Source: Parvularcula dongshanensis (GTDB taxonomy: Bacteria; Pseudomonadota; Alphaproteobacteria; Caulobacterales; Parvularculaceae). From it: 64,000 nucleotides of DNA. Within the stretch, counting starts at the first letter, position 1; each line of letters begins with the position of its first letter. The translations under genes were made by a program, and so were the position numbers. The notes under the pieces are model-generated. The model was not told the DNA's origin. It searched no databases and saw nothing but the letters and a program-made list of their open reading frames with translations. This document shows, piece by piece, positions 36,167 to 44,344 of the stretch. The DNA is taken from contig NZ_JACHOB010000001.1 in NCBI RefSeq assembly GCF_014199615.1, positions 806,001 through 870,000 of the forward strand. Reading direction: 5' to 3'.

Positions 36167-36622
36167 ATGGCTGGGTTCTGGCGGCGGCATGGGGGCGAGT
36201 CCGAGCGCATGGCGGCGGAGAGCGCCTCTCCTTCGGACGCGCACGCCGCGAAGGCGAAGCTCCTGCTGGAGGACGCCTCCCACATGTCCGAAGAGGACAT
36301 CGGCGAGGCCCGCAGCCGGATCGACCTCGAGTTCGTGGCGAAGTTCGTGCGCGTGCTCTCGCGGCTCAACCCGGAGGTCGCCGTTCGCCTCCTCGCGGCC
36401 TACTACGCGCTTCGGGACCCCGGCGTGCCGACCCATGCCAAGGCCGGGTTCGCCCTCGCGCTTCTTTACTTCCTGAACCCCGTCGATCTGATCCCGGACG
36501 CGATGCCCCTCATCGGCCTCCTGGACGATGCGGGCGTGTTGGCGGGGATCTGGATGTACCTCTCGGGTCACGTCACGCCCGCGCACAAAGAGCAGGCGGA
36601 AGCGTTCCTCGCGAACGCGTGA
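36167..36622 (+). CDS. DUF1232 (YkvA) membrane-associated protein
   Basis: This 151-residue protein ends in the DUF1232 signature: AKAGFALALLYFLNPVDLIPDAMPLIGLLDDAGVLAGIW, where YxxxPxDLIPD is the invariant core. The N-terminal half is helical and charged. The family is associated with membranes, with no assigned activity. AAGGAG five bases before the ATG at 36167 decides the start. It is divergent from the AI-2E transporter gene by 100 bases and precedes a CHRD-domain gene. Confidence 0.88.
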   Translation: MAGFWRRHGGESERMAAESASPSDAHAAKAKLLLEDASHMSEEDIGEARSRIDLEFVAKFVRVLSRLNPEVAVRLLAAYYALRDPGVPTHAKAGFALALLYFLNPVDLIPDAMPLIGLLDDAGVLAGIWMYLSGHVTPAHKEQAEAFLANA

Positions 36623-36723
36623 CCGCTGAATTGCGGCCTTTCTCAGTCTTTTACCGAACCGTGCCGCCTCATGTGTGTCCCATTTCCGCACGGCATTACG
36701 CCGACGAGAAGGGAGACCACCTC

Positions 36724-37431
36724 ATGAAGAAGATTCTCATCGCCGGACTCGCAGGGACCAGCGCCCTCGCGATCGGCGCGGGCGCCAGCGCCGCGACCAT
36801 CTTCAGCGCGACGATCGAGGTCGCGCAAAGCGGCACGCCGAGCGAAGGCTACACCAACCAGTTCGGTCAGGGTTCGCTCGCCGTCGTCGAGGACGAGGAC
36901 GGCCTCTACAGCCTGTCGATGAGCGTCGACTTCACGGGCGACCTCGACTTCAGCGGCATCGTCGACAGCGGTCAGATCGACGTGGTCGAAGGAACGGACG
37001 CGGGCACGGGCGGCGAAGTCGTCACCGGCTTCCACATTCACGACGGGGACCGCGGCGAGAGCGGCCCGGTCGTCTTCTCGCTCTTCGACACCGCGCTCGG
37101 CCTCGGCACGTCGGACACCGACGCGGACACGACGATCGACTTCGGCGATGGTGACGGCACGATCACCGTCAGCAGCACCTGGGACCTCAGCGAGGGTAAT
37201 GGCGGCGCGACGCTTAACGACTTCCTCGGCGAGCTGCTCGCGGCGAACGAGGGCGAGGACATCGGCCTATACTTCAACCTGCACACGGTCGCAGCCCCGA
37301 TGGGTCTGATCCGCGGGCAAGTGGTCGCCGAGAACAGCCTCAATCCCGTCCCGCTGCCGGGCGCTGCACTGTTCTTCGCACCAGCGCTCGCAGGCGGTGC
37401 CTTGCTGCGCCGTCGCCGCAAGCAAGCGTAA
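36724..37431 (+). CDS. CHRD-domain protein with VPLPA-CTERM tail
   Basis: This 235-residue exported protein has a signal peptide (about 1-23) and one CHRD domain. The paired halves are visible as GFHIHDGDRGESGPVVFSLFD and LYFNLHTVAAPMGLIRGQVV. CHRD domains occur in chordin and in many bacterial surface proteins; the ligand is unknown. The C-terminus has NPVPLPGAALFF, a hydrophobic helix and RRRRKQA, a VPLPA-type exosortase sorting signal. AAGGGAGA stands before the ATG. A strong terminator follows, so the gene is monocistronic. Confidence 0.9.
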   Translation: MKKILIAGLAGTSALAIGAGASAATIFSATIEVAQSGTPSEGYTNQFGQGSLAVVEDEDGLYSLSMSVDFTGDLDFSGIVDSGQIDVVEGTDAGTGGEVVTGFHIHDGDRGESGPVVFSLFDTALGLGTSDTDADTTIDFGDGDGTITVSSTWDLSEGNGGATLNDFLGELLAANEGEDIGLYFNLHTVAAPMGLIRGQVVAENSLNPVPLPGAALFFAPALAGGALLRRRRKQA

Positions 37432-37457
37432 CGCGCCTACGAGGTAGGATATCAGGA

Positions 37458-37493
37458 AGCCCTGCCCCCCCCGGGGGCGGGGCTTTTTTCTTT
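37458..37493 (+). terminator. Rho-independent terminator after CHRD gene
   Basis: A 12-bp stem (AGCCCTGCCCCC with GGGGGCGGGGCT, one G-U pair), a 3-base loop and the tail TTTTTCTTTC lie 26 bases after the stop codon. It is a textbook intrinsic terminator. Confidence 0.93.
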
Positions 37494-37563
37494 CGTGTGT
37501 CCGCCAGCATGCCGCCACGCAGCGGCCATTGCCGACGCCCCCTTCGCCCGCGATAAGCGAGGC

Positions 37564-38706
37564 ATGACCGACCTTACCGACCCGGTCGCGCTCGCGAGCG
37601 ACCTCATCCGCTGCCCCTCGGTCACACCGATCGAGGGCGGGGCGCTCGACCTGCTGCAGTTCTGGGCCGAGCAACTCGGATTTCGCTGCACGAGGCTTTC
37701 CTTCGGGGAAGGGGCAACATCGGTCGACAACCTTTGGGCCGTTCGGGGCGAGGGCGGACCGCGCTTCTGCTTTGCAGGCCATACCGACGTGGTACCGCCC
37801 GGAGATATGGACGCTTGGCAGTCGGGCCCGTTCGATCCGGTCATCGCGGACGGCCGTCTTCATGGGCGGGGCGCCGCCGACATGAAGGGCGGGATCGCCG
37901 CGATGGTCGCGGCCGTCGCGCGGGCGGGAGAGCGCACCCCGCCGCTCGCCTTCCTGATCACTGGGGACGAGGAGGGCCAGGCCATACATGGAACCAAAGC
38001 CGTGCTCGGCGCGGTCGAGGCGCGCGGTGAAGGCTTCGAACACTGCCTCGTCGGCGAGCCTACCAATCCGGACCGGATCGGCTCGATGATGAAGGTAGGG
38101 CGAAGGGGGTCCTGCAACGCGATCCTGACCGTCCATGGGCGGCAGGGGCACGTCGCCTATCCCGACCGCGCGGAGAACCCGCTGCCCGTCCTGCAGCGTA
38201 TCCTCACCGCGCTCACGGATGTGCCGCTCGATGACGGGTATGACCGCTTCCAGCCCTCCAACTTAGAGCTCACCGGATGGGGCACGCCGGAGGGGGCGGA
38301 GAACGTCATACCGGCGTCGGCCTGGACGCGGTTCAACGTCCGCTTCAACCCGAACTGGACGGGGGAGACCTTGGTGCGGGAACTCGAGCGCAGGATCGCC
38401 ACCGCCGCCGGCCCTACCCAGTGGCACCTCGCGCCCCGTGTCTCGGGCGAGGCGTTCCTGACCGAGGACGACCGGTTCGCCCGGCTCGTCGCGGACGCGG
38501 TCGAGGCAGAGACGAAGGTACGACCCGAACTCTCGACTTCCGGGGGCACGTCCGATGCCCGCTTCCTCTCGCGCCACGCACCGACGATTGAGTTCGGCCT
38601 GGTCGGCGCGACCATGCATCAGGTGAACGAGAACGTGGCCGTCGAGGACCTCGAAGCGCTGACATGCATCTACGGCCGGATCCTCGCGGGGTACGCGGCG
38701 TGGTGA
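37564..38706 (+). CDS. dapE: Succinyl-diaminopimelate desuccinylase
   Basis: This 380-residue zinc M20 hydrolase releases succinate from N-succinyl-LL-diaminopimelate on the way to lysine and peptidoglycan. Seen: AGHTDVVPPGD with His73, GRGAADMKGG with the bridging Asp, GDEEGQA with the catalytic Glu pair, the dimerisation domain HGRQGHVAYP, the STSGGTSDARFL segment and a final HQVNENV with a zinc His. Length is normal. The ATG at 37564 is preferred to the upstream ATG at 37495 on family length. lysA of the same pathway lies at 42-43 kb. The next gene overlaps its stop (GTGA). Confidence 0.96.
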   Translation: MTDLTDPVALASDLIRCPSVTPIEGGALDLLQFWAEQLGFRCTRLSFGEGATSVDNLWAVRGEGGPRFCFAGHTDVVPPGDMDAWQSGPFDPVIADGRLHGRGAADMKGGIAAMVAAVARAGERTPPLAFLITGDEEGQAIHGTKAVLGAVEARGEGFEHCLVGEPTNPDRIGSMMKVGRRGSCNAILTVHGRQGHVAYPDRAENPLPVLQRILTALTDVPLDDGYDRFQPSNLELTGWGTPEGAENVIPASAWTRFNVRFNPNWTGETLVRELERRIATAAGPTQWHLAPRVSGEAFLTEDDRFARLVADAVEAETKVRPELSTSGGTSDARFLSRHAPTIEFGLVGATMHQVNENVAVEDLEALTCIYGRILAGYAAW

Positions 38707-39314
38707 GCGGCAAGGAGATCACGCGCGGTATGGCCGGGACCTTCGCCATGGCCCGCGGCGAGGGGGATTGGGAGGAGAGGCTCGACCTGACGGCGCGAGG
38801 TGTCTTCGCCTCGTTCTGGGCGATCCCCCTTTCCTTGCCGGCGGTGATGCTGATCGGCGAGGTGGCGCGTCAGGTACAGTTGTCCCGCACCGACGAGGCG
38901 CTGGCAGGTCCGGCGGTCACCGCCACGCTTCAAGTCGTCGCGACGGTCCTGTCTTGGAGCGCGACTCTCTTCGTTCTCGCCAAGCTGGCGTCTCGCGGTC
39001 AGGAAGGGTGGCGCGTGACGCCGCTTCTGATCGGCTTCAACTGGTCACGTCTTGCGGTGAACCTGATCGCGGGGCTCGGCGCGGCGGCTGCGGTCGCTGC
39101 CAGCACGCCGCTCCTCTTCGGACCCTTTGCGCTTCTGGCGACCGTCCTCTCGGTGTGGCTCCTCTTCGGCGTCGTGAAGCGCTCGCTCGATACGAAGACG
39201 GGGCCCACGATCGGCGTTCTCGCCGTCGTCTTTTTGGTCGATCTTCTCGTGGGTCTCGTCGTTTCTACCCTGGCCTCGAGCTTCATCGGCTCGCCCAGCC
39301 TCGCGTCATCGTAA
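38703..39314 (+). CDS. Hypothetical membrane protein (203 aa)
   Basis: This protein has about five hydrophobic helices (about 35-53, 72-93, 107-128, 138-158, 167-190) separated by short charged loops, with a charged N-terminal 25 residues. I recognise no family; the layout resembles Yip1-like or small unknown integral membrane proteins. The GTG start overlaps the dapE stop, so it is translated with dapE. There is no sign of a signal peptide or enzyme motif. Confidence 0.7.
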   Translation: MSGKEITRGMAGTFAMARGEGDWEERLDLTARGVFASFWAIPLSLPAVMLIGEVARQVQLSRTDEALAGPAVTATLQVVATVLSWSATLFVLAKLASRGQEGWRVTPLLIGFNWSRLAVNLIAGLGAAAAVAASTPLLFGPFALLATVLSVWLLFGVVKRSLDTKTGPTIGVLAVVFLVDLLVGLVVSTLASSFIGSPSLASS

Positions 39315-39382
39315 CGCGTTCGCCCTTATCCCGCGTCCCCGGCCCGGCTAGCTTTGACGCTCGACACGCAGAAAGACCGCCC

Positions 39383-39865
39383 ATGCGGACGCTTTTCTTC
39401 CTCGCCCTCCTTCTCGCCGCGACCGGCACGGCACGTGCCCAAGAAGGCGAGTTCACGACCGACGAGGCCGCTCATTGCGGTGCCGTCTTCGTCCGCGTGA
39501 TTGAGGAGCTGAAGGTGATCACGAACGTGCCGGAGGAGACGCGGCGCAGCGCTGGGATCGAGCTTCTGAAGTGGAAGTACGAACTCTCGGCCTCCGCGCC
39601 GGGCGAAGACGACGCGGTTCGTGCCGCCGCCGCAGGCGCGATCGAGGAGGTCAACGCGACCGCCGACGGGCTGACCGACTACGCTGCGCGGGACCGCTGG
39701 CTCGCCGACCATGCCGCCGAATGTTCCCGCTCGCTTCGGGCGGCCTACCCTGAGAGCGAACATCCCGTGCTCGTGCAGATGGCCGCCGCAGGGAACGAAG
39801 TTGGGAAGGAAGCCGGCAACTCGGCTGTTCCGGAAGAGAAACAGAAGCCGAAGGGCCTACGCTGA
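39383..39865 (+). CDS. Hypothetical secreted protein (160 aa)
   Basis: This protein begins with a clear signal peptide (MRTLFFLALLLAATGTARAQ). The mature part is helical and acidic, with two Cys residues (in EAAHCGAVF and HAAECSRSL) that could form a disulfide in the periplasm, and ends in a charged Lys-rich tail KQKPKGLR. I know of no named family. A conserved-looking DEAAHCGAVFVRV start recalls small helical periplasmic proteins of alphaproteobacteria. It lies 68 bases after the membrane-protein gene, and its last nine bases overlap truA on the other strand. Confidence 0.7.
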   Translation: MRTLFFLALLLAATGTARAQEGEFTTDEAAHCGAVFVRVIEELKVITNVPEETRRSAGIELLKWKYELSASAPGEDDAVRAAAAGAIEEVNATADGLTDYAARDRWLADHAAECSRSLRAAYPESEHPVLVQMAAAGNEVGKEAGNSAVPEEKQKPKGLR

Positions 39866-40606
39866 GCTGTCATAACGGGCAGCGGCGAAGTAGAGGCCGC
39901 GGGCGGGAGCGACCGGCCCGCACGCCGCTCTGTCCTTCGCCGAAAGCGCGGTTCCCACGGCCTCGGGCGGCCATGCGCCGGCGCCCACGCGCTCGAGCGT
40001 GCCGGCGATCGAGCGGACCTGGTTGTGAAGGAAGCTGCGCGCCGCGAGGTGCAGGCGGATCTCGTCGCCGGCCCGCTCGATGCGCACCTCGTCCAGCGTC
40101 TTGACGGGGCTTCGTGACTGGCAGTGGACCGAGCGGAATGTGGTGAAGTCGTGCCTGCCGATCAGGGCCTTCGCGCCTTCTGCCATCGCGCCTTCATCGA
40201 GAGGGATGGGCACGTGCCAGACCCGCTCGCGCTCGAGGGCTGGCGGCGCACGGCGGGCGAGCAACCGGTAGAGGTAGGACCGTCCCGTGCAGCTGAAGCG
40301 GGCGTGGAAGCCTTCTTCGGCCTCCTCGGCGTCGAGCACGGCGATAGGCGCAGGCCGCAAATGCGCGTTGAGCGCTTCGCGTACGGTCCTGGCGGGGAAG
40401 GGCTTTCGAAGGTCGATATGGGCCGTCATGGCGAGCGCGTGAACGCCTGCATCGGTCCGGCCCGCGCCGACGACGGGGGCGGGCGCCCCGGTGAGCGCTT
40501 CGCCCGCGGCCTCGAGCGCGCCTTGCACCGAGGGGCCGTTGTCCTGACGCTGCCAGCCGACGAAGGGCGTGCCGTCGAACTCGACCGTGAGGCGGTAGCG
40601 CGGCAT
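39857..40606 (-). CDS. truA: tRNA pseudouridine(38-40) synthase TruA
   Basis: This 249-residue enzyme isomerises uridines 38-40 in the anticodon arm of many tRNAs. The catalytic Asp52 lies in GAGRTDAGVHA. FDGTPFVGWQRQ at the N-terminus, FHARFSCTGRSYLYRL, DFTTFRS and FLHNQVRSIAGTL are all present. The start at 40606 (MPRYRLTVEF) is five bases after the fmt stop, so def, fmt and truA form one operon, a common alphaproteobacterial order. The 3' end overlaps a convergent gene by nine bases. Confidence 0.96.
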   Translation of the reverse strand: MPRYRLTVEFDGTPFVGWQRQDNGPSVQGALEAAGEALTGAPAPVVGAGRTDAGVHALAMTAHIDLRKPFPARTVREALNAHLRPAPIAVLDAEEAEEGFHARFSCTGRSYLYRLLARRAPPALERERVWHVPIPLDEGAMAEGAKALIGRHDFTTFRSVHCQSRSPVKTLDEVRIERAGDEIRLHLAARSFLHNQVRSIAGTLERVGAGAWPPEAVGTALSAKDRAACGPVAPARGLYFAAARYDSSA

Positions 40607-40611
40607 GAGGA

Positions 40612-41541
40612 TCAGGTCAGGACGCTGCCGGGCGGCAGGTCGTAGCCGCGCAGGAACTCTTCGGACGCTTGCGGTCGGCCGCCCGGCCGTTGAAGCCTGA
40701 CGAGTTCGACCGTCCGGCCGTCGCCGCAAGCCACGCCGAGCGCGCCCACCTTCGCGAGCACCGTCCCTGCGGCTTCGTTCGTATCGCTACCGATACGAGA
40801 AAGCAGCAGTTTGAGCCTCGTGCCCCGTGCGTCCTCGGTCCACGCGCCGGGGAAAGGCGAAAGCCCACGGATGTGGGCGTCGACTTCGGCGGCGGGGCGG
40901 CTCCAGTCGATGCGGGCTTCTTCGGCCGTGATCTTGTGCGCGTAGGTGACGCCGTCCTCGCTTTGCGGCACCCGTGTGAGCCCGCCGCGTTCGAGCGCGG
41001 CGAGGCCGCGCGGCAGGAGGTCGGCACCCGTCCGCGAGAGCTTGTCGTGGAGGCTGCCATAGGTCTCGCTGGGCTCGATCGGCACCGTCTCGGAGAGGAG
41101 GACCGGCCCCGTATCGAGCCCCGCCTCCATCTGCATGAGTTGCACCCCCGTCACCGCGTCGCCCGCCATGATCGCCCGCTGGATCGGCGCGGCGCCGCGC
41201 CAGCGGGGCAGGAGCGAGCCGTGAAGGTTGAGGCAGCCATAGTCAGGCGCATCCAGGATCGCCTGCGGCAAGATCAGGCCGTAGGCGACGACGATGCCGA
41301 CCTCGGCGCGCAAGTTCGCGAAGGCGTCCTGCGCGTCTGGCTTCTTGAGGCTCGTCGGCGTGCGGACGGGAATGCCGTGAGCTTCCGCGAAGGCGTGGAC
41401 GGGCGAGGGGTGGAGCTTGTGCCCCCGGCCGCGCGGGCGCGGCGGCTGGCTGTAGACGCAGACGACCTCGTGACCGCTCGCGATCAGCTCGGCGAGGGCG
41501 GGCACGGCGTAGTCCGGCGTGCCCATGAAGACGACGCGCAT
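40612..41541 (-). CDS. fmt: Methionyl-tRNA formyltransferase
   Basis: This 309-residue enzyme formylates initiator Met-tRNA with 10-formyl-tetrahydrofolate. The N-terminal formyltransferase domain shows [15 protein letters not shown], the folate and catalytic segment [21 protein letters not shown], and [17 protein letters not shown] with the catalytic Asp. The C-terminal OB-like domain binds tRNA. It lies 12 bases after def and is followed by truA. Confidence 0.97.
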   Translation of the reverse strand: MRVVFMGTPDYAVPALAELIASGHEVVCVYSQPPRPRGRGHKLHPSPVHAFAEAHGIPVRTPTSLKKPDAQDAFANLRAEVGIVVAYGLILPQAILDAPDYGCLNLHGSLLPRWRGAAPIQRAIMAGDAVTGVQLMQMEAGLDTGPVLLSETVPIEPSETYGSLHDKLSRTGADLLPRGLAALERGGLTRVPQSEDGVTYAHKITAEEARIDWSRPAAEVDAHIRGLSPFPGAWTEDARGTRLKLLLSRIGSDTNEAAGTVLAKVGALGVACGDGRTVELVRLQRPGGRPQASEEFLRGYDLPPGSVLT

Positions 41542-41553
41542 GGGAGGCTCTCC

Positions 41554-42069
41554 TCAGGAGGCCGCGGCGAGCGCGTCCTTCTTGATCTTCTTCATGATCC
41601 GGTCGCGCTTGAGCCGCGAGAGGTGGTCGAGGAACAGAACGCCCTCGAGGTGGTCCATCTCGTGCTGGATGCAGACCGCGAAGAGGCCGGTCGCCTCTTC
41701 GGTGACCTCGTTGCCGTCATAGTCGAGGTAGCTGACGACGCAGCGGCTCGGCCTGCAGATCTCTTCGTAGTAGCCGGGGATCGACAGGCAGCCCTCCTCG
41801 TAGGGCACCGCGTCGTCCGACGGCTCCGAGATCACGGGGTTGACGAAGTAGCGCGGCTGCGGCGGCTCGCCCTCGCCCGCGAGGTCCATGACGATGACCC
41901 TTTGGGGCACGCCGATCTGGATCGCCGCGAGGCCGATGCCGGGGGCGTCGTACATCGTCTCCAGCATGTCATCCATCAACGCGCGGGTCTCGTCGTTCAC
42001 TTCCGGAACGGGCTTCGAGACCTCGCGCAGGCGCGGATCGGGCACGGTGAGGATGGTCCTGACGGTCAT
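41554..42069 (-). CDS. def: Peptide deformylase
   Basis: This 171-residue metalloenzyme removes the formyl group from nascent proteins. The three diagnostic motifs are intact: GIGLAAIQ (motif 1), EGCLSIPG with the Cys ligand (motif 2) and [12 protein letters not shown] with both His ligands and the catalytic Glu (motif 3). Length is normal. First gene of the def-fmt-truA operon; the lysA stop is 31 bases upstream on the same strand. Confidence 0.98.
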   Translation of the reverse strand: MTVRTILTVPDPRLREVSKPVPEVNDETRALMDDMLETMYDAPGIGLAAIQIGVPQRVIVMDLAGEGEPPQPRYFVNPVISEPSDDAVPYEEGCLSIPGYYEEICRPSRCVVSYLDYDGNEVTEEATGLFAVCIQHEMDHLEGVLFLDHLSRLKRDRIMKKIKKDALAAAS

Positions 42070-42100
42070 GGCCCGGAGGTAAGGGCCGGGCGCCTGGGGG

Positions 42101-43369
42101 TCAATCGGCGGGGCGGTCCGTCCAGTCCGGCAGCTCCTCGAGAGCGAGCATGTCCTCGGTGCTCGGACGCCGCCGCACCACCGCGAACCGGTCGCCGTCC
42201 ACGAGAACCTCGGGGATCAGCGGCCGCGTGTTGTACTGCGACGCCTGCACCGCGCCGTAGGCCCCCGCCGTCTTGAAGGCGAGGATGTCGCCCGGCGCGG
42301 GGGCGGTCAGGGGGACGTCCCGCGCGAAGAGGTCCGTCGTCTCGCAGACAGGCCCTACGACGTCGAAGGGCGAAGGATCGCCGTCTCGTTCCGCGACCGG
42401 AACGATTGCGTGCCTCGCGCCGTAAAGGGCGGGGCGGATCAGGTCGTTCATGCCTGCGTCCAAGATCGCGAAGGACCGCGCCTCCTGCGCCTTGGTGTAG
42501 ATCACGCCCGCGATCATGAGCCCGGCATTGCCGGCGATCATCCGCCCCGGCTCGAAGACGAGGCGGACGTCGAGGGCGTCCGTCACGCGCCGCAGCGCCG
42601 CCGCGTAGGCGGCGGGGTCCGGCGGCGTGACGCCGTCGCCGTAAGGGATGCCGAGCCCGCCGCCGAGGTCGAGCCGGTCGATGTCGTGTCCTTCGGCGCG
42701 AAGATGTTCGATCAGGTCGCCCGCGCGCCGGGCGGCCGCCTCGAAGGGCGCGAGGCTCGCGATCTGGCTGCCGATGTGCAGGTCGACGCCGCGCGCCTCG
42801 ATGCCGGGCAGGCGCCGGGCGAGGTCGTAGAGCGCGGGCGCGCGTTCCCACGGCACGCCGAACTTGTCGTCCTTCCTACCGGTCGAGATCTTGTCGAGCG
42901 TGCCCGCGTCGACGTCCGGGTTCACCCTGAGCGCGACGGGCGCGACCGAGCCCCGCGCCGAGGCGACCTCGGAGAGAGTGCGAAGCTCCGCCTCGCTCTC
43001 GACGTTGAACTGGTAGATCCGGGCCTCCAGCGCCGCGGTCATCTCCGCGCGCGTCTTGCCGACGCCGGAGAAGACGATGCGCTCGCCGGGGATGCCCGCC
43101 GAGCGCGCGCGGGCGAGCTCGCCGCCCGAGACGATGTCCGCGCCGAGGCCCTCGCTCGCGAGCACCTTCAGGACGGCGACGTTGGACAGCGCCTTTACGG
43201 AGAAGGCGACGAGCGCGTCCTCTCCGACCCCGGCCCGGAAGACCTGGGCGTGCCGGCGCAAGGTGGCGCTCGCATAGACGTAGAAGGGCGTGCCGACGGC
43301 CTCGGCGATCCTCGGGATCGGAACGTCCTCCGCGTGGAGGACGCCGCCGCGGCGCTCGAAGTGATCCAC
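42101..43369 (-). CDS. lysA: Diaminopimelate decarboxylase
   Basis: This 422-residue PLP alanine-racemase-fold enzyme makes lysine from meso-diaminopimelate. Lys59 in FSVKALSN holds [12 protein letters not shown], the VDLHIGSQ block, [17 protein letters not shown] and the C-terminal [11 protein letters not shown] with the substrate Cys are present. The start is a GTG three bases after the lptM stop, which makes the two genes co-translated. dapE, upstream in the pathway, is at 37.6 kb. Confidence 0.97.
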   Translation of the reverse strand: MDHFERRGGVLHAEDVPIPRIAEAVGTPFYVYASATLRRHAQVFRAGVGEDALVAFSVKALSNVAVLKVLASEGLGADIVSGGELARARSAGIPGERIVFSGVGKTRAEMTAALEARIYQFNVESEAELRTLSEVASARGSVAPVALRVNPDVDAGTLDKISTGRKDDKFGVPWERAPALYDLARRLPGIEARGVDLHIGSQIASLAPFEAAARRAGDLIEHLRAEGHDIDRLDLGGGLGIPYGDGVTPPDPAAYAAALRRVTDALDVRLVFEPGRMIAGNAGLMIAGVIYTKAQEARSFAILDAGMNDLIRPALYGARHAIVPVAERDGDPSPFDVVGPVCETTDLFARDVPLTAPAPGDILAFKTAGAYGAVQASQYNTRPLIPEVLVDGDRFAVVRRRPSTEDMLALEELPDWTDRPAD

Positions 43370-43372
43370 GGT

Positions 43373-43495
43373 TCAGCCTCCGTAGGCCGGCGAGGGCTCT
43401 TCCTGCGGCGGCGGGGGCGGCACCTTGAGGGGCGCGCGCCGTCCGCAGCCCGCCAGGGGCAGCGAGAGGAGGACGAGGATCAACAAGAATCTCAT
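43373..43495 (-). CDS. lptM: LptM (YifL-like) small lipoprotein
   Basis: This 40-residue lipoprotein consists of a signal helix, the lipobox LAGC with Cys18, then GRRAPLKVP and a Pro/Glu tail. This matches the LptM/YifL family (typical GCGxKGPLYxP after the lipobox), which helps oxidative maturation of the LptDE lipopolysaccharide translocon. In E. coli yifL lies beside lysine-pathway gene dapF; here it directly precedes lysA by three bases. It is too short for most gene finders to score well. Confidence 0.85.
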   Translation of the reverse strand: MRFLLILVLLSLPLAGCGRRAPLKVPPPPPQEEPSPAYGG

Positions 43496-43604
43496 TCGGA
43501 CCTCGAAGGAGGGATCGGGGCGGCGAGCCGCCACCTTGCCAGGGGCGGACGCTCTTGGCATCTGCCCGAACCGCTTCCGTCTTGGCAACCGAGGGTCGTC
43601 CCCG

Positions 43605-44234
43605 ATGCGTCTTCTTCGCACCCTGACCGAACCGCGCACGCTGCTGATCGTCATGATGATCCTCGGGGGCGCGTTCCTCGCCTATGTAATCCTGGCGGCG
43701 TCGGTGCCGAAGAGCCGCCCCTGGGAAGAGGGGGCGGAGACCGATCGTGGCCCGCTTCTGACCGGAGAGGTCGAAGGGTTCCGCCCTGCGGACGTGCCGC
43801 GCGGGCTTCCCCCGGTCACCGTCACGAAGGCCGGCGGGGACGAAGCCGAGCTTCGCGCGCTCGCGGGGCGCGGCGAGGTCGTGGTGCTGAACCTATGGGC
43901 GAGCTGGTGCGCGCCGTGCCTCGAAGAGTTGCCGAGCCTCGTCGCCATGGCCGAACGCACGGGCGTGACCTTGCTGCCGATCGCGGTCGAGCGGCCCTCC
44001 GACGCGCAGACCGCGCTGCTCGAGAAGGCCGGCGTCGCGGGCGCCTTTCCCCTCTGGTCCGATCCCTCCTTGTCTCTCTTGGGCGCCTTCGGCGGCGACC
44101 TCGGCCTGCCGCTGACCGCGATCTACGACGTGAGGGGCCGGGAGGTCGGGCGCCTCGAAGGCGCCGCGGACTGGGCCGCCCCCGAGGCTCTCCGCCTGAT
44201 CGAAGCGATAAGGGACGGCGAAGCGAAGTTCTGA
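43605..44234 (+). CDS. TlpA-like membrane-anchored thioredoxin-fold protein
   Basis: This 209-residue protein has one N-terminal membrane helix (about 12-32) and a periplasmic thioredoxin domain with active site WCAPC (101-105) in the TlpA/ResA-type context VVVLNLWASWCAPCLEELP. The cis-Pro region reads GLPLTAIYD and the end has GxAxW. Such proteins reduce disulfides in the periplasm, for example during cytochrome c or oxidase assembly. It is divergent from lptM-lysA, with a conserved gene order lysA, lptM, tlpA in alphaproteobacteria. Confidence 0.9.
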   Translation: MRLLRTLTEPRTLLIVMMILGGAFLAYVILAASVPKSRPWEEGAETDRGPLLTGEVEGFRPADVPRGLPPVTVTKAGGDEAELRALAGRGEVVVLNLWASWCAPCLEELPSLVAMAERTGVTLLPIAVERPSDAQTALLEKAGVAGAFPLWSDPSLSLLGAFGGDLGLPLTAIYDVRGREVGRLEGAADWAAPEALRLIEAIRDGEAKF

Positions 44235-44344
44235 CCGTACACTACCGCGAAGTTAGTGGGCGGCTGTTGCCGAAGCGTCCTAGCGGGGGGCGGGGGAGAG
44301 CCTAGCCTCGGGTTCGACCCTGCCGGAATCCGAAGGACCCCCTT